Positions 54,598 through 64,000 are shown, counted from the stretch's first letter. The stretch: DNA of 64,000 nucleotides from Pelotomaculum sp. PtaB.Bin104 (GCA_002067205.1 MVQL01000210.1:1-64000); one strand, 5' to 3'. Notes: a model not told the origin generated them from the sequence alone. Translations and numbers: made by a program.

Positions 54598-55262
54598 GCC
54601 CCCAGTTGCTCTACAATCTGTCCCTCTTCAAGCCTGATCAACCTGTTCGCGTACCTGTCCATGAAGCGCTGGTCATGACTAATTAGCACCACTCCCCGAT
54701 TGGCAGTAATAAGCTTCTCCAGATAATCGCCGAGCAGTCTCTTGCGATAAGGGTCCAGGCCAGCCGTCGGCTCGTCAAGGACCAGCAACTCCGGCTCTAA
54801 AGCCAAAACCGCCGCAATCGCCAGACGTCTTTTTTCCCCTGCGCTTAAGGCCAGGGGAAAGGTCCGGGCATACCGGGTCAGCTCAAAATAGTCCAAAATA
54901 GCCATGACTTTCTGCAACACCCGGTCAGCGGGCAGGCCCAGGTTTTGCAGGCCAAAGCTGATCTCTTCCTCCACTGTCGCACAAAAAAACTGCCTGTCCG
55001 GGTTTTGAAAAACATAACCGATACGGCGGCCAATCTGGGGCAGGGTCAGGGAGGCAAGCGGTTGTCCGTTTAAATTAACGAACCCGGTTACAGGTGTCAA
55101 TATTCCAATCAGCAGTTTGGAAAGAGTGGTTTTACCGCAGCCGTTTGAACCCGCTACCGCGATACAACCTTTATTCCAGATGCTTAAATTGATGTCTCGT
55201 AAAATAGTCTTTTTTTGACCAGGGTAGCTGTAAGAGACGTTAACTAAATCCATAAAAGCCAT
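54594..55262 (-). CDS. ECF transporter ATPase EcfA
   Basis: 222 residues: Walker A GSNGCGKTT (about 38-46), Q-loop FQNPDRQF (about 84), signature LSAGEKRRLAIAAVLA (about 140), Walker B LLVLDEPTAGLD (about 158), switch ISHDQRF. The FQNPDRQFF Q-loop is typical of ECF ATPases. It is shorter than the usual 270-290 because it lacks the C-terminal dimerisation tail. Overlaps EcfT; the second EcfA gene lies 249 bp upstream with a GCCTGAC...GTTCAGGC hairpin between, so an internal control point is possible. Confidence 0.9.
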   Translation of the reverse strand: MAFMDLVNVSYSYPGQKKTILRDINLSIWNKGCIAVAGSNGCGKTTLSKLLIGILTPVTGFVNLNGQPLASLTLPQIGRRIGYVFQNPDRQFFCATVEEEISFGLQNLGLPADRVLQKVMAILDYFELTRYARTFPLALSAGEKRRLAIAAVLALEPELLVLDEPTAGLDPYRKRLLGDYLEKLITANRGVVLISHDQRFMDRYANRLIRLEEGQIVEQLGA

Positions 55263-55511
55263 ATGATTCTACCTAATTACTTCAGATATATATTTTATAC
55301 TAATGCTACTAGACAACAGTATGGGATCTTATTATTTTCATCCCCACTGATGCAACACAGCAGCGTTAATATCTATTATCTAAAAAATGCTTTATCAAAC
55401 AGACATAATAAGTCAGGACACCAATTAAACCACTGTATATTACTTATGCCTGAACACCCTTGTTGCAAAAGGCTCCTTAGTCAGGCCCGCCCCTTGAAAC
55501 ACATATGTTTT

Positions 55512-56243
55512 TTAAAACAGCAATTTATGCCGGGTCAGGAAGTCCTCGTCCGCCAGTAACTCCGAGGCCAGCCCATCCCGGATCAAGGCCCCCTCCTCCA
55601 GCACCAGGATCCGATCAGCAATTGAAAAGATTTCCTGATCATGCTCAACGATCACAATGGTTTTGCCGGCACAGCGTAAATTAAACAAAATATTTTTAAT
55701 TTTCCTTTTGCCCGCAGAGTCCAGCTGAGCCATTACCTCGTCCAGCACCAGGATGCCGGGCTCCAGAGCTAAAACCGCCCCCAGGGCTACCAGGTACTTC
55801 TGGCCCCCGGATAACTGGCCTGGGCTCCTTTGTCTGAAATCATCGAGGCCTAACAAATTGATAATATCATTAACGCGCCGGCCAACCTCTTCTGGCGGCA
55901 AACATAAGTTCTCAGGGGCAAAAGCGATTTCATCCTCCACAGTGGGTAAAAAAAGCTGCGTGTCGGGATCCTGGAATACAAGTCCTACCTCCAGCGCCAG
56001 CTGGGCCACTTTGTGATCTTTGATGTCCTTTCCGCTTACCTGCACCCTGCCGGTCAGCTCGCCCCCCAGGTAATGGGGGATAATGCCACCAAGACATAGA
56101 CACAGTGTGCTCTTGCCGCACCCGCTGAGGCCGAAAATTGCCACGCTCTCCCCCTGTTTTATGTTAAAGCTGATATTTTTCAATATCTGTTCTCCTGAGG
56201 GCTGATATCTATAACTGAGATTGTCGACTATGATAGCGTCCAA
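55512..56243 (-). CDS. ECF transporter ATPase EcfA'
   Basis: 243 residues from TTG 56243, behind AGGAGGTTAACTGAA. Walker A GLSGCGKST, Q-loop FQDPDTQLFLPTVEDEIAF (about 90), signature LSGGQKYLVALGAV (about 137), Walker B ILVLDEVMAQLD, switch VEHDQEIF. Heterodimer partner of the 54594 ATPase. In Walker B the usual DEPT is DEVM, as in several CbiO-like proteins. Upstream is the 1491-residue SLH protein, separated by a terminator. Confidence 0.9.
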   Translation of the reverse strand: MDAIIVDNLSYRYQPSGEQILKNISFNIKQGESVAIFGLSGCGKSTLCLCLGGIIPHYLGGELTGRVQVSGKDIKDHKVAQLALEVGLVFQDPDTQLFLPTVEDEIAFAPENLCLPPEEVGRRVNDIINLLGLDDFRQRSPGQLSGGQKYLVALGAVLALEPGILVLDEVMAQLDSAGKRKIKNILFNLRCAGKTIVIVEHDQEIFSIADRILVLEEGALIRDGLASELLADEDFLTRHKLLF

Positions 56244-56396
56244 TTCAGTTAACCTCCTAAACCGTTACTGCAAAATCAGAGGGACGATTCCGCAGTATTT
56301 CTCAATCTCAATTTTCAACGATTAAGCGTAAGCAAGGTTTTATCGTTATTTAAAACTTGCTGTAGAGTAAAGACAAAAAGAAAAATTAGATTGTGT

Positions 56397-56446
56397 AAAA
56401 ATAATACCCAGAGTAAAATACCGAGATTACTCCGGGTATTATTCTT
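56397..56446 (-). terminator. Terminator after the 1491-residue SLH gene
   Basis: On the minus strand AATACCCGGAGTA pairs with TTACTCTGGGTATT, followed by ATTTTTAC. Confidence 0.85.
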
Positions 56447-56462
56447 ATAGTTTATGACTTAT

Positions 56463-59400
56463 TTACAACCGCCAAGCTTTTACCATCATCCGCTTAATCA
56501 TCACGGTGGCCTGGGCACGGCTGGCGTTAGACTCCGGCTCCATTGTGGTGGAAGTGGTGCCGTTAATCAAGCCTGCTTTAACAGCTTGGGCAAGGTATAC
56601 AGCACTCCAAGCGCTTATTTGATCCTTGTCACTGAAGCCTGCCAGCAACTGTTCCTGTTCTCCGGCGGCTAAGTTTGTGTTTACACCGGAATAAGCTAAA
56701 GCGCGGACGATCATCACCGCCATCTGCTCACGGGTAATCAAATCCATAGGAGCGTATTGATTGTCACCAAGCCCTTTTACCAGGCCTGCTGCAGCTGCGG
56801 CTTCCACACTGCCGTAGTACCACTCCCCTGGAACCACATCTGCGAACTGTCCTTGTACCGGGTGAGCCTCGTTGATGTCCAGGGCACGTACCAGCAATGA
56901 AGCAAATTCCGCTCGGCTAATATTGTTATCAGGTAAAAAAGTACTGTCCCCCACCCCTTTAACAATATTTTTACTGGCCATTAATTCTATATCCTTCTGG
57001 GCCCAATGCCCCAGGATATCAACAAATGGCTTTGAGTAGGTAGTTATACTGATAGAGCCTGCAGAACCATTACCACCGCGGCCACTTCCGCCTTTGCCAT
57101 CGCTCTCCTCACTATCGGCAACTAACTTGATGCTTACAATTTGTGATATCGATGTTGCCCTACTGATAGCCGATCCAACGAGCCGGAGCGGCCAGTTGCT
57201 ATCGGACTCAGGTATGGGCGCTCCATTCAGAGAATTAGCAATAATGTAGTCCCCACTCCGGATCATATCCACGCTATTGATGGCTACCGACTTGCCGTCG
57301 GCCGCGGTTATCACCACCTGGTATCCGTCTTCAGCCAGTTCCTCATTAAAGGCGCTATCGGAATGCTGGTCAGCGTCATCGACGAATCCAACGAGGAACC
57401 ACAGAGGCATGCCTTCCCAGACCTGGCCCTGAGCATCAGTGTAGGTTGCCTTGTGGTTAGCGCCGAACTGACAGGCGAGAGCCTGTTCGAAATAGGTTTT
57501 GCTTACATCATAGTCGATACCCCCGATATCCTGGCCATCGAGTTCTAGGGTCCAATCACTCTCAGGTGCGGAGTATATCTTGATTTCTGTAATCCACTTT
57601 GCTGCTAAGCCGGCACAAGAAGGATACTGGACACCATCGCTGTAATAGTAGTGCCAGTAGTTTGACGGAAGTGTTTCGTGCATATCCCATTGGCCGTAAA
57701 CGTTGTCCCCGCCAGGGGTAAAGAATAAACGCATACCATCTGCATAATTGGGTACGTATTTTCCGTCACCCCACCAGGCCAGAATAGCATCTCCCTGGCG
57801 TACTTGCACCGCTGGGTTGGTATATATGGAGGAATAGGGAAGCCTAGTCTCATAACCGTCTTTTGCAACCAGTACTATTTCTGTTCCTGCTCCCATGCCG
57901 CCCACACGATCACAAAGATCCTTGATACGGGTACCCTTCACGGAATTTACTATCTTGTAACCGCCAGGATATGTCTCAGCAGCATCCCATACATCATCCG
58001 GGTTATTCGTGATTGCCTCGTAGCGGTACTCTGTTGTCCCGTCTCCAATCACGTCGAGGTTTTCCTGCATCCATAGATAATCGACCGTCACCTCGTTAAG
58101 GATGGTAGTGCCATCTTCAGCGTACTTGATGACGCGGACTTCAGGTACGGGAAGGACAGTTTCAAAAGACGTTAGTTCAATCTCAACGATATTCCCAACG
58201 CTGGTACCACTAAGGGATCCATCATCTTTAGCTACACCCGCGCCGACCAAACGCAGTGGCCATGACTCGGTTAATGGTTCGCCGTTGCATTTATTCGCAA
58301 TGATATAGTCGTTGCTCCAGGCTACATCCGTGCTGTTAAACTCTTTGGTGTAGCCGTCTCCGGCTTTCACCAGGACTGAGTAACCGGCCATGGCCTGATT
58401 AGAATTGTAATTGTGTGGCTGTCGGTCATCTATCCAGCCTGTCAGGAACCAAAGAGGAATACCCGACCAGACATTACCTTCAATATCAGTCCATTCTACA
58501 AGGTGGCCGGAATTTGGGCATGCAAGACCAGCCTCAAACTCAGCCTGCGAAATGACATCACTGATCTTGCCGGTCAGAGCAAGGTTCCAATATCCGGTCT
58601 CAGCCGGCGGTGTTTTTAGCTCGGGTATTTCTATTTTTACAATGTTGCCGACGGCGCGGCCACCGAGGGATCCATCATCTTTTATAACACCGGCACCAAC
58701 CAGGCGCAGAGGCCATGACTCGGTAAGCGGTGCACCGTTCATCTTGTTTGCTACGATATAGTTATCACTTTTTGCTACATCCGTGCCGGCAAAATTCTTG
58801 GTATAACCATCTTCTGCAACCATATTCACCGTGTAACCGGCAGCCAGAGCATCGTTGAAAGTCCAGTGGCTGCTTGTCTCGATATCGTCCACCGCACCTA
58901 AGAGCACCCAAAGGGGCACGCCGGACCAGATGTTGCCGTCAATATCGGTCCATTCCCTGTAATGGTCTGAGCCCGTGCAGGCAAGCCCAGCTTCAAACTC
59001 CTCCTGGGTGATGGTATCCCCTACTTCTCCTAGCATCTCCAGGGTCCATCCTTCGGATGGGCCGGGAAGGCCAGACAGCTCAATTCGTACAATATTACCC
59101 ACCTGTTGTCCGCCAAAAACAGCTGAACCTTTCAGATAAAGCGGCCAGCAGTCTTTTCCCGATTCGGTCTTGAGCGGCAGGGGTTCTCCATTTAATGTGT
59201 TAGCAATGATATATCCATCGTTGCGGGCGATCGAAGCACTGTCAAGGGTAGCCGACCACCCGTCGCCGGCTATAACATTAACTTCGTAGTTCTGGCTGGC
59301 AAGGTCGTCGTTAAAGTTGAAATGGTCAGGTCCAACATCCGGGTCGTCATCAACCATGGCCACAAGCAACCAGAGCGGCACGCCTCCCCAGACATTACCA

Positions 59401-60938
59401 TCACCGTCGGTCCAGAACACCTGGTGACCCGAAGATGAACAGGCAAGACCGTCCTCGAAGTAGGCCTTGTTAATGGACTGCTCCTTTGCCCCGGAGAGTT
59501 GAAGAGTCCAATCGGTTGGCGTAACTCCTGTGGAGACAACGGTTTTCACTGCGGCGGTAGCCGCTGTCTTCACGGCATCGAGGTTAGCCGGGTCAGAAAT
59601 ACCGGCAGCATAGTAGAACTCAATCCTGTCACCATGAACAATTTCCATCAAGTTCAGGGCAGCCGCTGCATTGTTGTAACCATCTTTATAGACGTCGTTA
59701 ACATAAGCGTACCAGTATCCTGGAGCTTTGCGGATATAGTTTCCTACATTGTCTAAAAGGAGAGCACCTGATGCTCCGTAATTCTTGTCGGTGACACCAA
59801 AGGTGAAGCCATTAGCAGTTGCGGCTGCATGAAGCGCCCCGAGCGGTGTTGTCTTGTTTACAGTATAAGCTACCCCTGAGTTGTAGGCGGTCACGTCAAA
59901 GGTCTCACCTGGTGTCAGAGTGACTGTCCCATCGTAGAGAACATCAATTGTCGACGGCTCACTTACGGTAATATAACCGGTCTTCACCTCATCGTCACTG
60001 CCGGCGGCATTGGTCACAGTGAGCTTGACTGAGTAAGTGCCGGCGGCACTGTACTCATGGGACGGGCTCTGGTCGGTAGAGTCCACCGTGCCATCATTAT
60101 TGAAATCCCAGGCCCAAGATGTCGGTGCGTTGGTTGACTGGTCGTTAAATTGAACTGTAAGTGGAGCATTGCCCGAGGTTTTATCAGCGGTGAAAGCCGC
60201 TGCCGGGGCGGCCGGCGGGGCCTGCGTGCTGTAGATTATCAACTCGGAGACGAACTGTACCGAAAGACCGGTGGTAGTGGGATACTCACCCTGGTAATAG
60301 TACCAGTATTCGGGAGCCGCAGCCTCGTGCCAATCCCAGTTGCCGAAAACATGATATTCCCAGGGGTTGACCGAGGTGTCGGCAAACCAGACCAGCCGCA
60401 TGCCGTCATTGTAACCACCATCCGGATACTCGCCGTCCTTATACCAGCAAACCACCATAGGACCCTCACGGTCTGAATACTCGTAAACATTTTTATAGGC
60501 AAACGATTTTTTGAAACCATCGCTCGCTTTTATTTGTAACGTGTCGCCATCTTCCATACCTCCAACTAACTCGCAGAGGTCTTTCACGTTGGTACCCATC
60601 ACAGCGCCCATATCTTTTGTCTCGACGTTGGTATCTTCCTCAGGGTTCCAACGGAGCGCCTCCTGTATCTCTTCATCAGGGTCGTCAATAAATACCGGAC
60701 CCTGGTGATAGTAGTGAGTGCTCCCATCACCCATTACAGGTAAATTATCCATTAACCAATCATAGGTCACGGTTTCTTCAGCAAGAACAGTCGTACCGTC
60801 TGAAGCAAGCTTTGTGATGGTAAGGCTGGTAGTCCCTGCGGCGCTTGCTTCTGCCGGGACGAACACTGCGGGCAGCATTGCCAGTAATGCGAACAGGAGA
60901 ACTCCCAACCCATGCCTTAGCAACCTCTTCATAAGCAA
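56463..60938 (-). CDS. SLH surface protein with SUOX-like Cys repeats, PKD and DUF4430
   Basis: 1491 residues from TTG 60938, 10 nt after AAGGAGGT. Order: signal peptide (1-32); a domain of about 210 residues (VKDLCELVGGM, GPMVVCWYKDGEYPDG, HVFGNWDWHE) that recurs near 930-1130; PKD (about 245-330, SWAWDFNNDGTVD); DUF4430/transcobalamin-C-like (about 335-460, GYWYAYVNDVYKDG); three repeats of about 140 residues, a second copy of the N-domain, a fourth repeat; then three SLH domains. Each repeat has FEAGLAC..SGH, WTD..GNVWSGVPLW and LLVA/LLGAVDD, resembling sulfite-oxidase-type molybdopterin domains (Cys, then WxGVPL). All four keep the Cys. The neighbouring ECF and MobB-like genes suggest capture of a cofactor at the surface, unproven. 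No riboswitch copy precedes it. Confidence 0.82.
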   Translation of the reverse strand: MLMKRLLRHGLGVLLFALLAMLPAVFVPAEASAAGTTSLTITKLASDGTTVLAEETVTYDWLMDNLPVMGDGSTHYYHQGPVFIDDPDEEIQEALRWNPEEDTNVETKDMGAVMGTNVKDLCELVGGMEDGDTLQIKASDGFKKSFAYKNVYEYSDREGPMVVCWYKDGEYPDGGYNDGMRLVWFADTSVNPWEYHVFGNWDWHEAAAPEYWYYYQGEYPTTTGLSVQFVSELIIYSTQAPPAAPAAAFTADKTSGNAPLTVQFNDQSTNAPTSWAWDFNNDGTVDSTDQSPSHEYSAAGTYSVKLTVTNAAGSDDEVKTGYITVSEPSTIDVLYDGTVTLTPGETFDVTAYNSGVAYTVNKTTPLGALHAAATANGFTFGVTDKNYGASGALLLDNVGNYIRKAPGYWYAYVNDVYKDGYNNAAAALNLMEIVHGDRIEFYYAAGISDPANLDAVKTAATAAVKTVVSTGVTPTDWTLQLSGAKEQSINKAYFEDGLACSSSGHQVFWTDGDGNVWGGVPLWLLVAMVDDDPDVGPDHFNFNDDLASQNYEVNVIAGDGWSATLDSASIARNDGYIIANTLNGEPLPLKTESGKDCWPLYLKGSAVFGGQQVGNIVRIELSGLPGPSEGWTLEMLGEVGDTITQEEFEAGLACTGSDHYREWTDIDGNIWSGVPLWVLLGAVDDIETSSHWTFNDALAAGYTVNMVAEDGYTKNFAGTDVAKSDNYIVANKMNGAPLTESWPLRLVGAGVIKDDGSLGGRAVGNIVKIEIPELKTPPAETGYWNLALTGKISDVISQAEFEAGLACPNSGHLVEWTDIEGNVWSGIPLWFLTGWIDDRQPHNYNSNQAMAGYSVLVKAGDGYTKEFNSTDVAWSNDYIIANKCNGEPLTESWPLRLVGAGVAKDDGSLSGTSVGNIVEIELTSFETVLPVPEVRVIKYAEDGTTILNEVTVDYLWMQENLDVIGDGTTEYRYEAITNNPDDVWDAAETYPGGYKIVNSVKGTRIKDLCDRVGGMGAGTEIVLVAKDGYETRLPYSSIYTNPAVQVRQGDAILAWWGDGKYVPNYADGMRLFFTPGGDNVYGQWDMHETLPSNYWHYYYSDGVQYPSCAGLAAKWITEIKIYSAPESDWTLELDGQDIGGIDYDVSKTYFEQALACQFGANHKATYTDAQGQVWEGMPLWFLVGFVDDADQHSDSAFNEELAEDGYQVVITAADGKSVAINSVDMIRSGDYIIANSLNGAPIPESDSNWPLRLVGSAISRATSISQIVSIKLVADSEESDGKGGSGRGGNGSAGSISITTYSKPFVDILGHWAQKDIELMASKNIVKGVGDSTFLPDNNISRAEFASLLVRALDINEAHPVQGQFADVVPGEWYYGSVEAAAAAGLVKGLGDNQYAPMDLITREQMAVMIVRALAYSGVNTNLAAGEQEQLLAGFSDKDQISAWSAVYLAQAVKAGLINGTTSTTMEPESNASRAQATVMIKRMMVKAWRL

Positions 60939-61177
60939 TATTTACCGAACCTCCTTCTTCATTAACTGATTTTTTGCACTAAACCATTTCTTACTAATGG
61001 AACCCAGACAAAGCCATACCACAGAGTAACTACCCCTCACCTCCTTAAGATTGACTTTTTATGCCTGGAGCTCCATCTTACGGTTCAGTTGACCAGCAAA
61101 GGTTAAGTAAGAAAAAACGCATGTTTGCACCTAAACTAATACCGGTTTAAACCATGTCAGTTTTAGCTTTCATAACA
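60939..61177 (-). other. Leader/spacer upstream of the 1491-residue gene
   Basis: Apart from the AAGGAGGT ribosome site there is a second Shine-Dalgarno-like AAGGAGGTGAGGGG at about 61032-61048 with a short unannotated frame (GSYSVVWLCLGSISKKWF) running into the gene leader. I cannot assign it; it may be a leader peptide or chance. None of the Moco-like core motifs is present. Confidence 0.35.
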
Positions 61178-62731
61178 CTACTGCAAAATAACCGGGTTAA
61201 CGTTTGCGGTATTTGTCAAATCATCAACAACATAGGCTTTGACCATATCGCCCGGTTGCACGTTAAAACCGGCCTGGGCAGTATTAACCCGGTCAAAATC
61301 GGCTCTGGTAGCATTTAGTCCAAGCTGAATGCCGTTTCTAAAATGAACAAAAACAACTGTTTCATTACCGCTGTGGGATATCACAGGCGTGACGCAGACA
61401 GTGAAATACTTGAAACCTGCCATACCGGAATTAACAGTCATGGTATTGATGCCGTCCTGGGTTGTCCCGGCGGTATAGGCGGAATCCGGCTGGGGAGATA
61501 GTATATAAACAGGCCTTTGCTCCGTGTTGCCGCCTTTATTGATTGTGTAGTTTTCAATCAGTTCACCGGTTGATTGTTTTGATGTCAGGGTCAAGACATC
61601 ACCCTCAATATCGACAACCTGGTAGTTGCTGCCGGTTTGTTCCACGGCAATATAGGGAAAACCACCACCCCCGGCATAAGTCTTGGAACCGGCATTACCC
61701 ATCACGTAGACAATCCCGTATGCAGGTTCAGTCTGTACTTCACCCTGGTAAATAGGATGGGTCCTCATATACTGATGCTGGTGCCCGACAAAAACCATAT
61801 CCACCATGTTCTGTTCCAGGAGCGGCACCCAATTTACCCGGATGGACTTATCAATTTCCTTATAATCATAAGTGGCTGGATATGCGGGAATGTGAAAAAC
61901 AGCAAACTTCCATTTTTTTGTAGTATTCTTAAGATCTTCCCGCAGCCATTGTTTTACTCTTTCATCAGTATTGTTGCTGCTGTTCAATATAACAAAATGG
62001 GCATCCCCGTAATCAAAGGAGTAAAAAGTCTGCTTAAAACCTTCGGGTCCGTTGTCCGGCAAGGCAAAAAATTTTAAAAACATGGAACCGTCATGGTTTC
62101 CCATGGCCGGCATCAACGGGATCCGGGAAAATACACCTGCAGCAGCATCAAGAAACCGTCCCCACTCCTCTTCATCGCTGCTGTTATCCGTTAAGTCCCC
62201 TCCTAAAAGAGCAAACTTGATCTGGGGATAAGACTGATAAACCGAATTTAGCGTACTGCCCCACTCCGCATAGCCGGACTGCACATCGCCCATGTACAGG
62301 AATGAGAAATCTTGCGTGGCCGCGGCAGTGGTAAAGGATAAAGCCTCGCTCCAATACCCTTCTCTCCCAACCCGGTAGACATATCTTGTAGCCGGGGTCA
62401 ACCCGGTGATATTAGCTGTAAAGTGGTAATTGGTACTGTCAAATGCTGAGCACCCGGCATCGATTTGTTGGGCTGAATTAAAATTGCCAATAAATTCGTC
62501 AGCAATTAAATACTGTACCCGGGCAGGCGAATTATTTGGCGTTAACCAGGTAATTGTCTGGGATGTAGCCGGATCCATAGTCCAGGTAAGAATTACTTGC
62601 TCAGGATTCACAGATTCCTCAGCTAAGGCAACCGGAGAAAAAAACCAGCAGCAAAAACCCGCTAACAACAAAAAAATAATACTTACTGCTGCCGGTATTC
62701 TTCTTTTGTTTAAGTTAACAACCGAACTCAT
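61178..62731 (-). CDS. Secreted purple-acid-phosphatase-like protein with NPVILQ C-terminal domain
   Basis: 517 residues, ATG after AAAGGAGTGCG. Signal peptide (about 15-37), an N-terminal fibronectin-like domain (about 40-130; EQVILTWTMDPATSQTITW), a metallophosphoesterase core (about 140-390): GDVQSG, GGDLTDNSS, GNHDGS, AVFHIPAYP and FVGHQHQYMR, i.e. the conserved Asp, Asn and His metal ligands of the family. The last 105 residues (YILSPQPDSAYTAG to NPVILQ) form a domain shared with the genes at 62888 and 10707. Probably an extracellular phosphomonoesterase; Fe/Zn or Fe/Mn centre by family. The shared tail may target all three proteins to the same surface site. Confidence 0.88.
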   Translation of the reverse strand: MSSVVNLNKRRIPAAVSIIFLLLAGFCCWFFSPVALAEESVNPEQVILTWTMDPATSQTITWLTPNNSPARVQYLIADEFIGNFNSAQQIDAGCSAFDSTNYHFTANITGLTPATRYVYRVGREGYWSEALSFTTAAATQDFSFLYMGDVQSGYAEWGSTLNSVYQSYPQIKFALLGGDLTDNSSDEEEWGRFLDAAAGVFSRIPLMPAMGNHDGSMFLKFFALPDNGPEGFKQTFYSFDYGDAHFVILNSSNNTDERVKQWLREDLKNTTKKWKFAVFHIPAYPATYDYKEIDKSIRVNWVPLLEQNMVDMVFVGHQHQYMRTHPIYQGEVQTEPAYGIVYVMGNAGSKTYAGGGGFPYIAVEQTGSNYQVVDIEGDVLTLTSKQSTGELIENYTINKGGNTEQRPVYILSPQPDSAYTAGTTQDGINTMTVNSGMAGFKYFTVCVTPVISHSGNETVVFVHFRNGIQLGLNATRADFDRVNTAQAGFNVQPGDMVKAYVVDDLTNTANVNPVILQ

Positions 62732-62792
62732 TTCAAACGCACTCCTTTATACGACCATCCTGCAATAATCTGCAGTAACAATCAGCTAAAGA

Positions 62793-62834
62793 GTACAGAT
62801 GGGAAATGTAACGTTTTCCCCCTGTACTCTGGTT
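62793..62834 (+). terminator. Hairpin with T run between the 62888 and 62731 genes
   Basis: AGAGTACAG pairs with CTGTACTCT and is followed by GGTTTTTTTG on the plus strand. The minus strand, on which the flanking genes lie, gives the same stem followed only by TTTAGC, so as a terminator it faces the wrong way. Confidence 0.5.
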
Positions 62835-62887
62835 TTTTTGTTACTTCCAAAATAATTAATCTGAAGAAGATTCTATACTGTGAAGTA

Positions 62888-64000
62888 TTACTGTAAAATC
62901 ACTGGGTTTAAGTCAATAGCACTGGTTAAATCATCGACAATAAATACTTTGACCACATCACCAGGCTGCACGTTAAAGCCGGCCTGAGCATTATTCACTG
63001 CATCAAAGTCGGCTTTGGTTACGTTTATGCTAAGTTGGGCGCCGTTTCTTTGGTGCGTAAAGACCACTGCTTCCAGTCCGCTATGTTCCCTCACCGGGGT
63101 AACTTGGACGCCGAAATACTTCAATCCGGTAATATCGCTGTTGACGGTCATGGTATTTATCCCTTCAGGTGTGGCGCCAACTTGATAAGCCGTATCGGAC
63201 GTGGGGGTAATTGTGTAAACGGCATTTATAATTTGGTTGATGGTCTGGATAACGGTGGCATCAGTGTAGCCGGTGGCCTTGACTACAACCACATAATCCC
63301 CGGCTGTGGTAAACACACCGGCGTTAATGGTGATCTTCCCATCCGCAACAGTGTATTGGCCGTCAATGGGGAGCCCGTTGACGGTAATACCAGTAATGGC
63401 ACCGCGCCATGTTGCATCATCGGTAAAGGTTAGCTCCACAGCCTGTCCGACGGTGTTACCGGTAGTATCGGCATTCAGGACCGGGGGATCAGCGCTGCCG
63501 CTGGTAACAGTCAGGTTGAGGACGTTGCTGGTCACCCCGTAGACCGAGGCGGTGACACTGACCGTGCCGCTGCCGGTAATGGTCAGAGTGCTGCCCGTGA
63601 CAGTGGCGGGTCCGGAGTAGACCGCCCAGGTCACCGTTTGCCCGGTGAGGTCGATGGCTGCCCCGGACTGGTCAGTGCCGGAGAGGGTGAGGCCGCCCAG
63701 GTCGTAGGTTAAGGAGACGCCGCTATAGGTCAGGACCGGGCTGCCGCTCAAGGTGAGGGCAGCGACCGGCGTTATCGCCACAAAACGAATACTTTTGCTG
63801 CCTGCATAACTTGCAGCATAAGACCCGGCATAACCATATATGGTTAAATTGCTGCAACCGCTAAACGTATTACTCCCAATGCTGGTGACGCTGCCGGGGA
63901 TAATTATCGAACTCAGGCTGCTGCAATTACGAAAGGCGTAATTTCCAATGCTGGTGACGCTGTTGGGAATAATTATTGAACTCAGGCCGCTGCAACCATC
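62888..64000 (-). CDS. BspA-type LRR / HID-like surface protein, N-terminus beyond window
   Basis: The frame is open to base 64000, so the N-terminus is outside; the GTG at 63781 is internal. From the edge inward: two or more LRR_5 (BspA-like) repeats of 23 residues ([22 protein letters not shown]), an Ig-like domain (about 63490-63770), a HID/DUF1533-like repeat ([17 protein letters not shown]) and the C-terminal domain ending NPVILQ that is shared with the 61178 and 10707 proteins. BspA repeats are common in secreted adhesins. Upstream of and probably co-oriented with the phosphatase gene, separated by a 156-bp spacer with the hairpin at 62793. Confidence 0.85.
   Translation of the reverse strand, partial: DGCSGLSSIIIPNSVTSIGNYAFRNCSSLSSIIIPGSVTSIGSNTFSGCSNLTIYGYAGSYAASYAGSKSIRFVAITPVAALTLSGSPVLTYSGVSLTYDLGGLTLSGTDQSGAAIDLTGQTVTWAVYSGPATVTGSTLTITGSGTVSVTASVYGVTSNVLNLTVTSGSADPPVLNADTTGNTVGQAVELTFTDDATWRGAITGITVNGLPIDGQYTVADGKITINAGVFTTAGDYVVVVKATGYTDATVIQTINQIINAVYTITPTSDTAYQVGATPEGINTMTVNSDITGLKYFGVQVTPVREHSGLEAVVFTHQRNGAQLSINVTKADFDAVNNAQAGFNVQPGDVVKVFIVDDLTSAIDLNPVILQ

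Noticed and set aside
60939..61177. Eleventh riboswitch copy or transposase relic upstream of the 1491-residue gene
   Set aside because: None of the core motifs CCGAGTC, GAAA hairpin or CCTCCC...GGAAAGG is present, and the short frame matches no transposase that I recognise.
1..64000. Phage, integrative element or insertion sequence explaining the repeats
   Set aside because: No integrase, transposase, terminal inverted repeats or target-site duplications were seen; the repeats are regulatory leaders or protein domains.

Overview
The window reads as a chromosomal segment of a Gram-positive, probably spore-forming anaerobe of the Bacillota. Peptococcaceae/Desulfotomaculum-Pelotomaculum relatives are my best guess; this is inferred from SLH anchoring, cohesin/dockerin pairs, SigH-like promoters, an ECF transporter and low-GC spacers around mid-GC genes. 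No rRNA, tRNA, phage, IS element or CRISPR array was seen.

Layout. 1-36300 is a surface-protein region: nine genes (573 to 8,940 bp) for secreted multidomain proteins built from cohesin, dockerin, fibronectin III, Ig-like, NHL, RCC1, HID-like and C1q/BclA-like modules, one of them an SLH-anchored cohesin protein. 36915-41436 is a MoxR / DUF58 / transglutaminase-like operon, followed by membrane-anchored surface proteins at 41433-44299. 44308-49275 is an operon for a BtuCDF/FecBCD-type ABC importer (permease, ATPase, lipoprotein) ending in an SLH protein. 50166-53694 holds a LysM protein, a molybdenum-storage-like protein with a small partner, an APH-like kinase and a MobB-like GTPase. 53824-60938 holds an ECF energising module (EcfT and two EcfA) downstream of a 1491-residue SLH protein with four Cys-containing repeats resembling sulfite-oxidase-type molybdopterin domains. 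61178 to the right edge holds a purple-acid-phosphatase-like protein and an LRR protein cut by the window end.

What ties it together is a family of ten about 95-nt RNA elements (seven on the minus strand, three on the plus strand). They share the core GCCTCCCATTGCGGAAAGG, a GAAA-capped hairpin and a 5' CCGAGTC, as I remember for the Moco/Tuco (molybdenum/tungsten cofactor) riboswitch family. Each is followed by a rho-independent-like terminator carrying a segment complementary to the aptamer's GCGGAAAGG end, so a terminator/antiterminator switch is readable in every copy. Eight have an upstream AGGAAWT-N13-15-GAAN promoter like that of the sporulation/stationary-phase factor SigH. They sit in front of the giant surface genes, the MoxR operon and the importer operon; one has no downstream gene. 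With the Mo-storage-like and MobB-like genes nearby, the window suggests a Mo/W-cofactor-linked, SigH-timed cell-surface regulon built on a cohesin-dockerin scaffold without visible polysaccharide-degrading enzymes. The ligand and the Mo link are inference; the repeated RNA architecture is seen directly.
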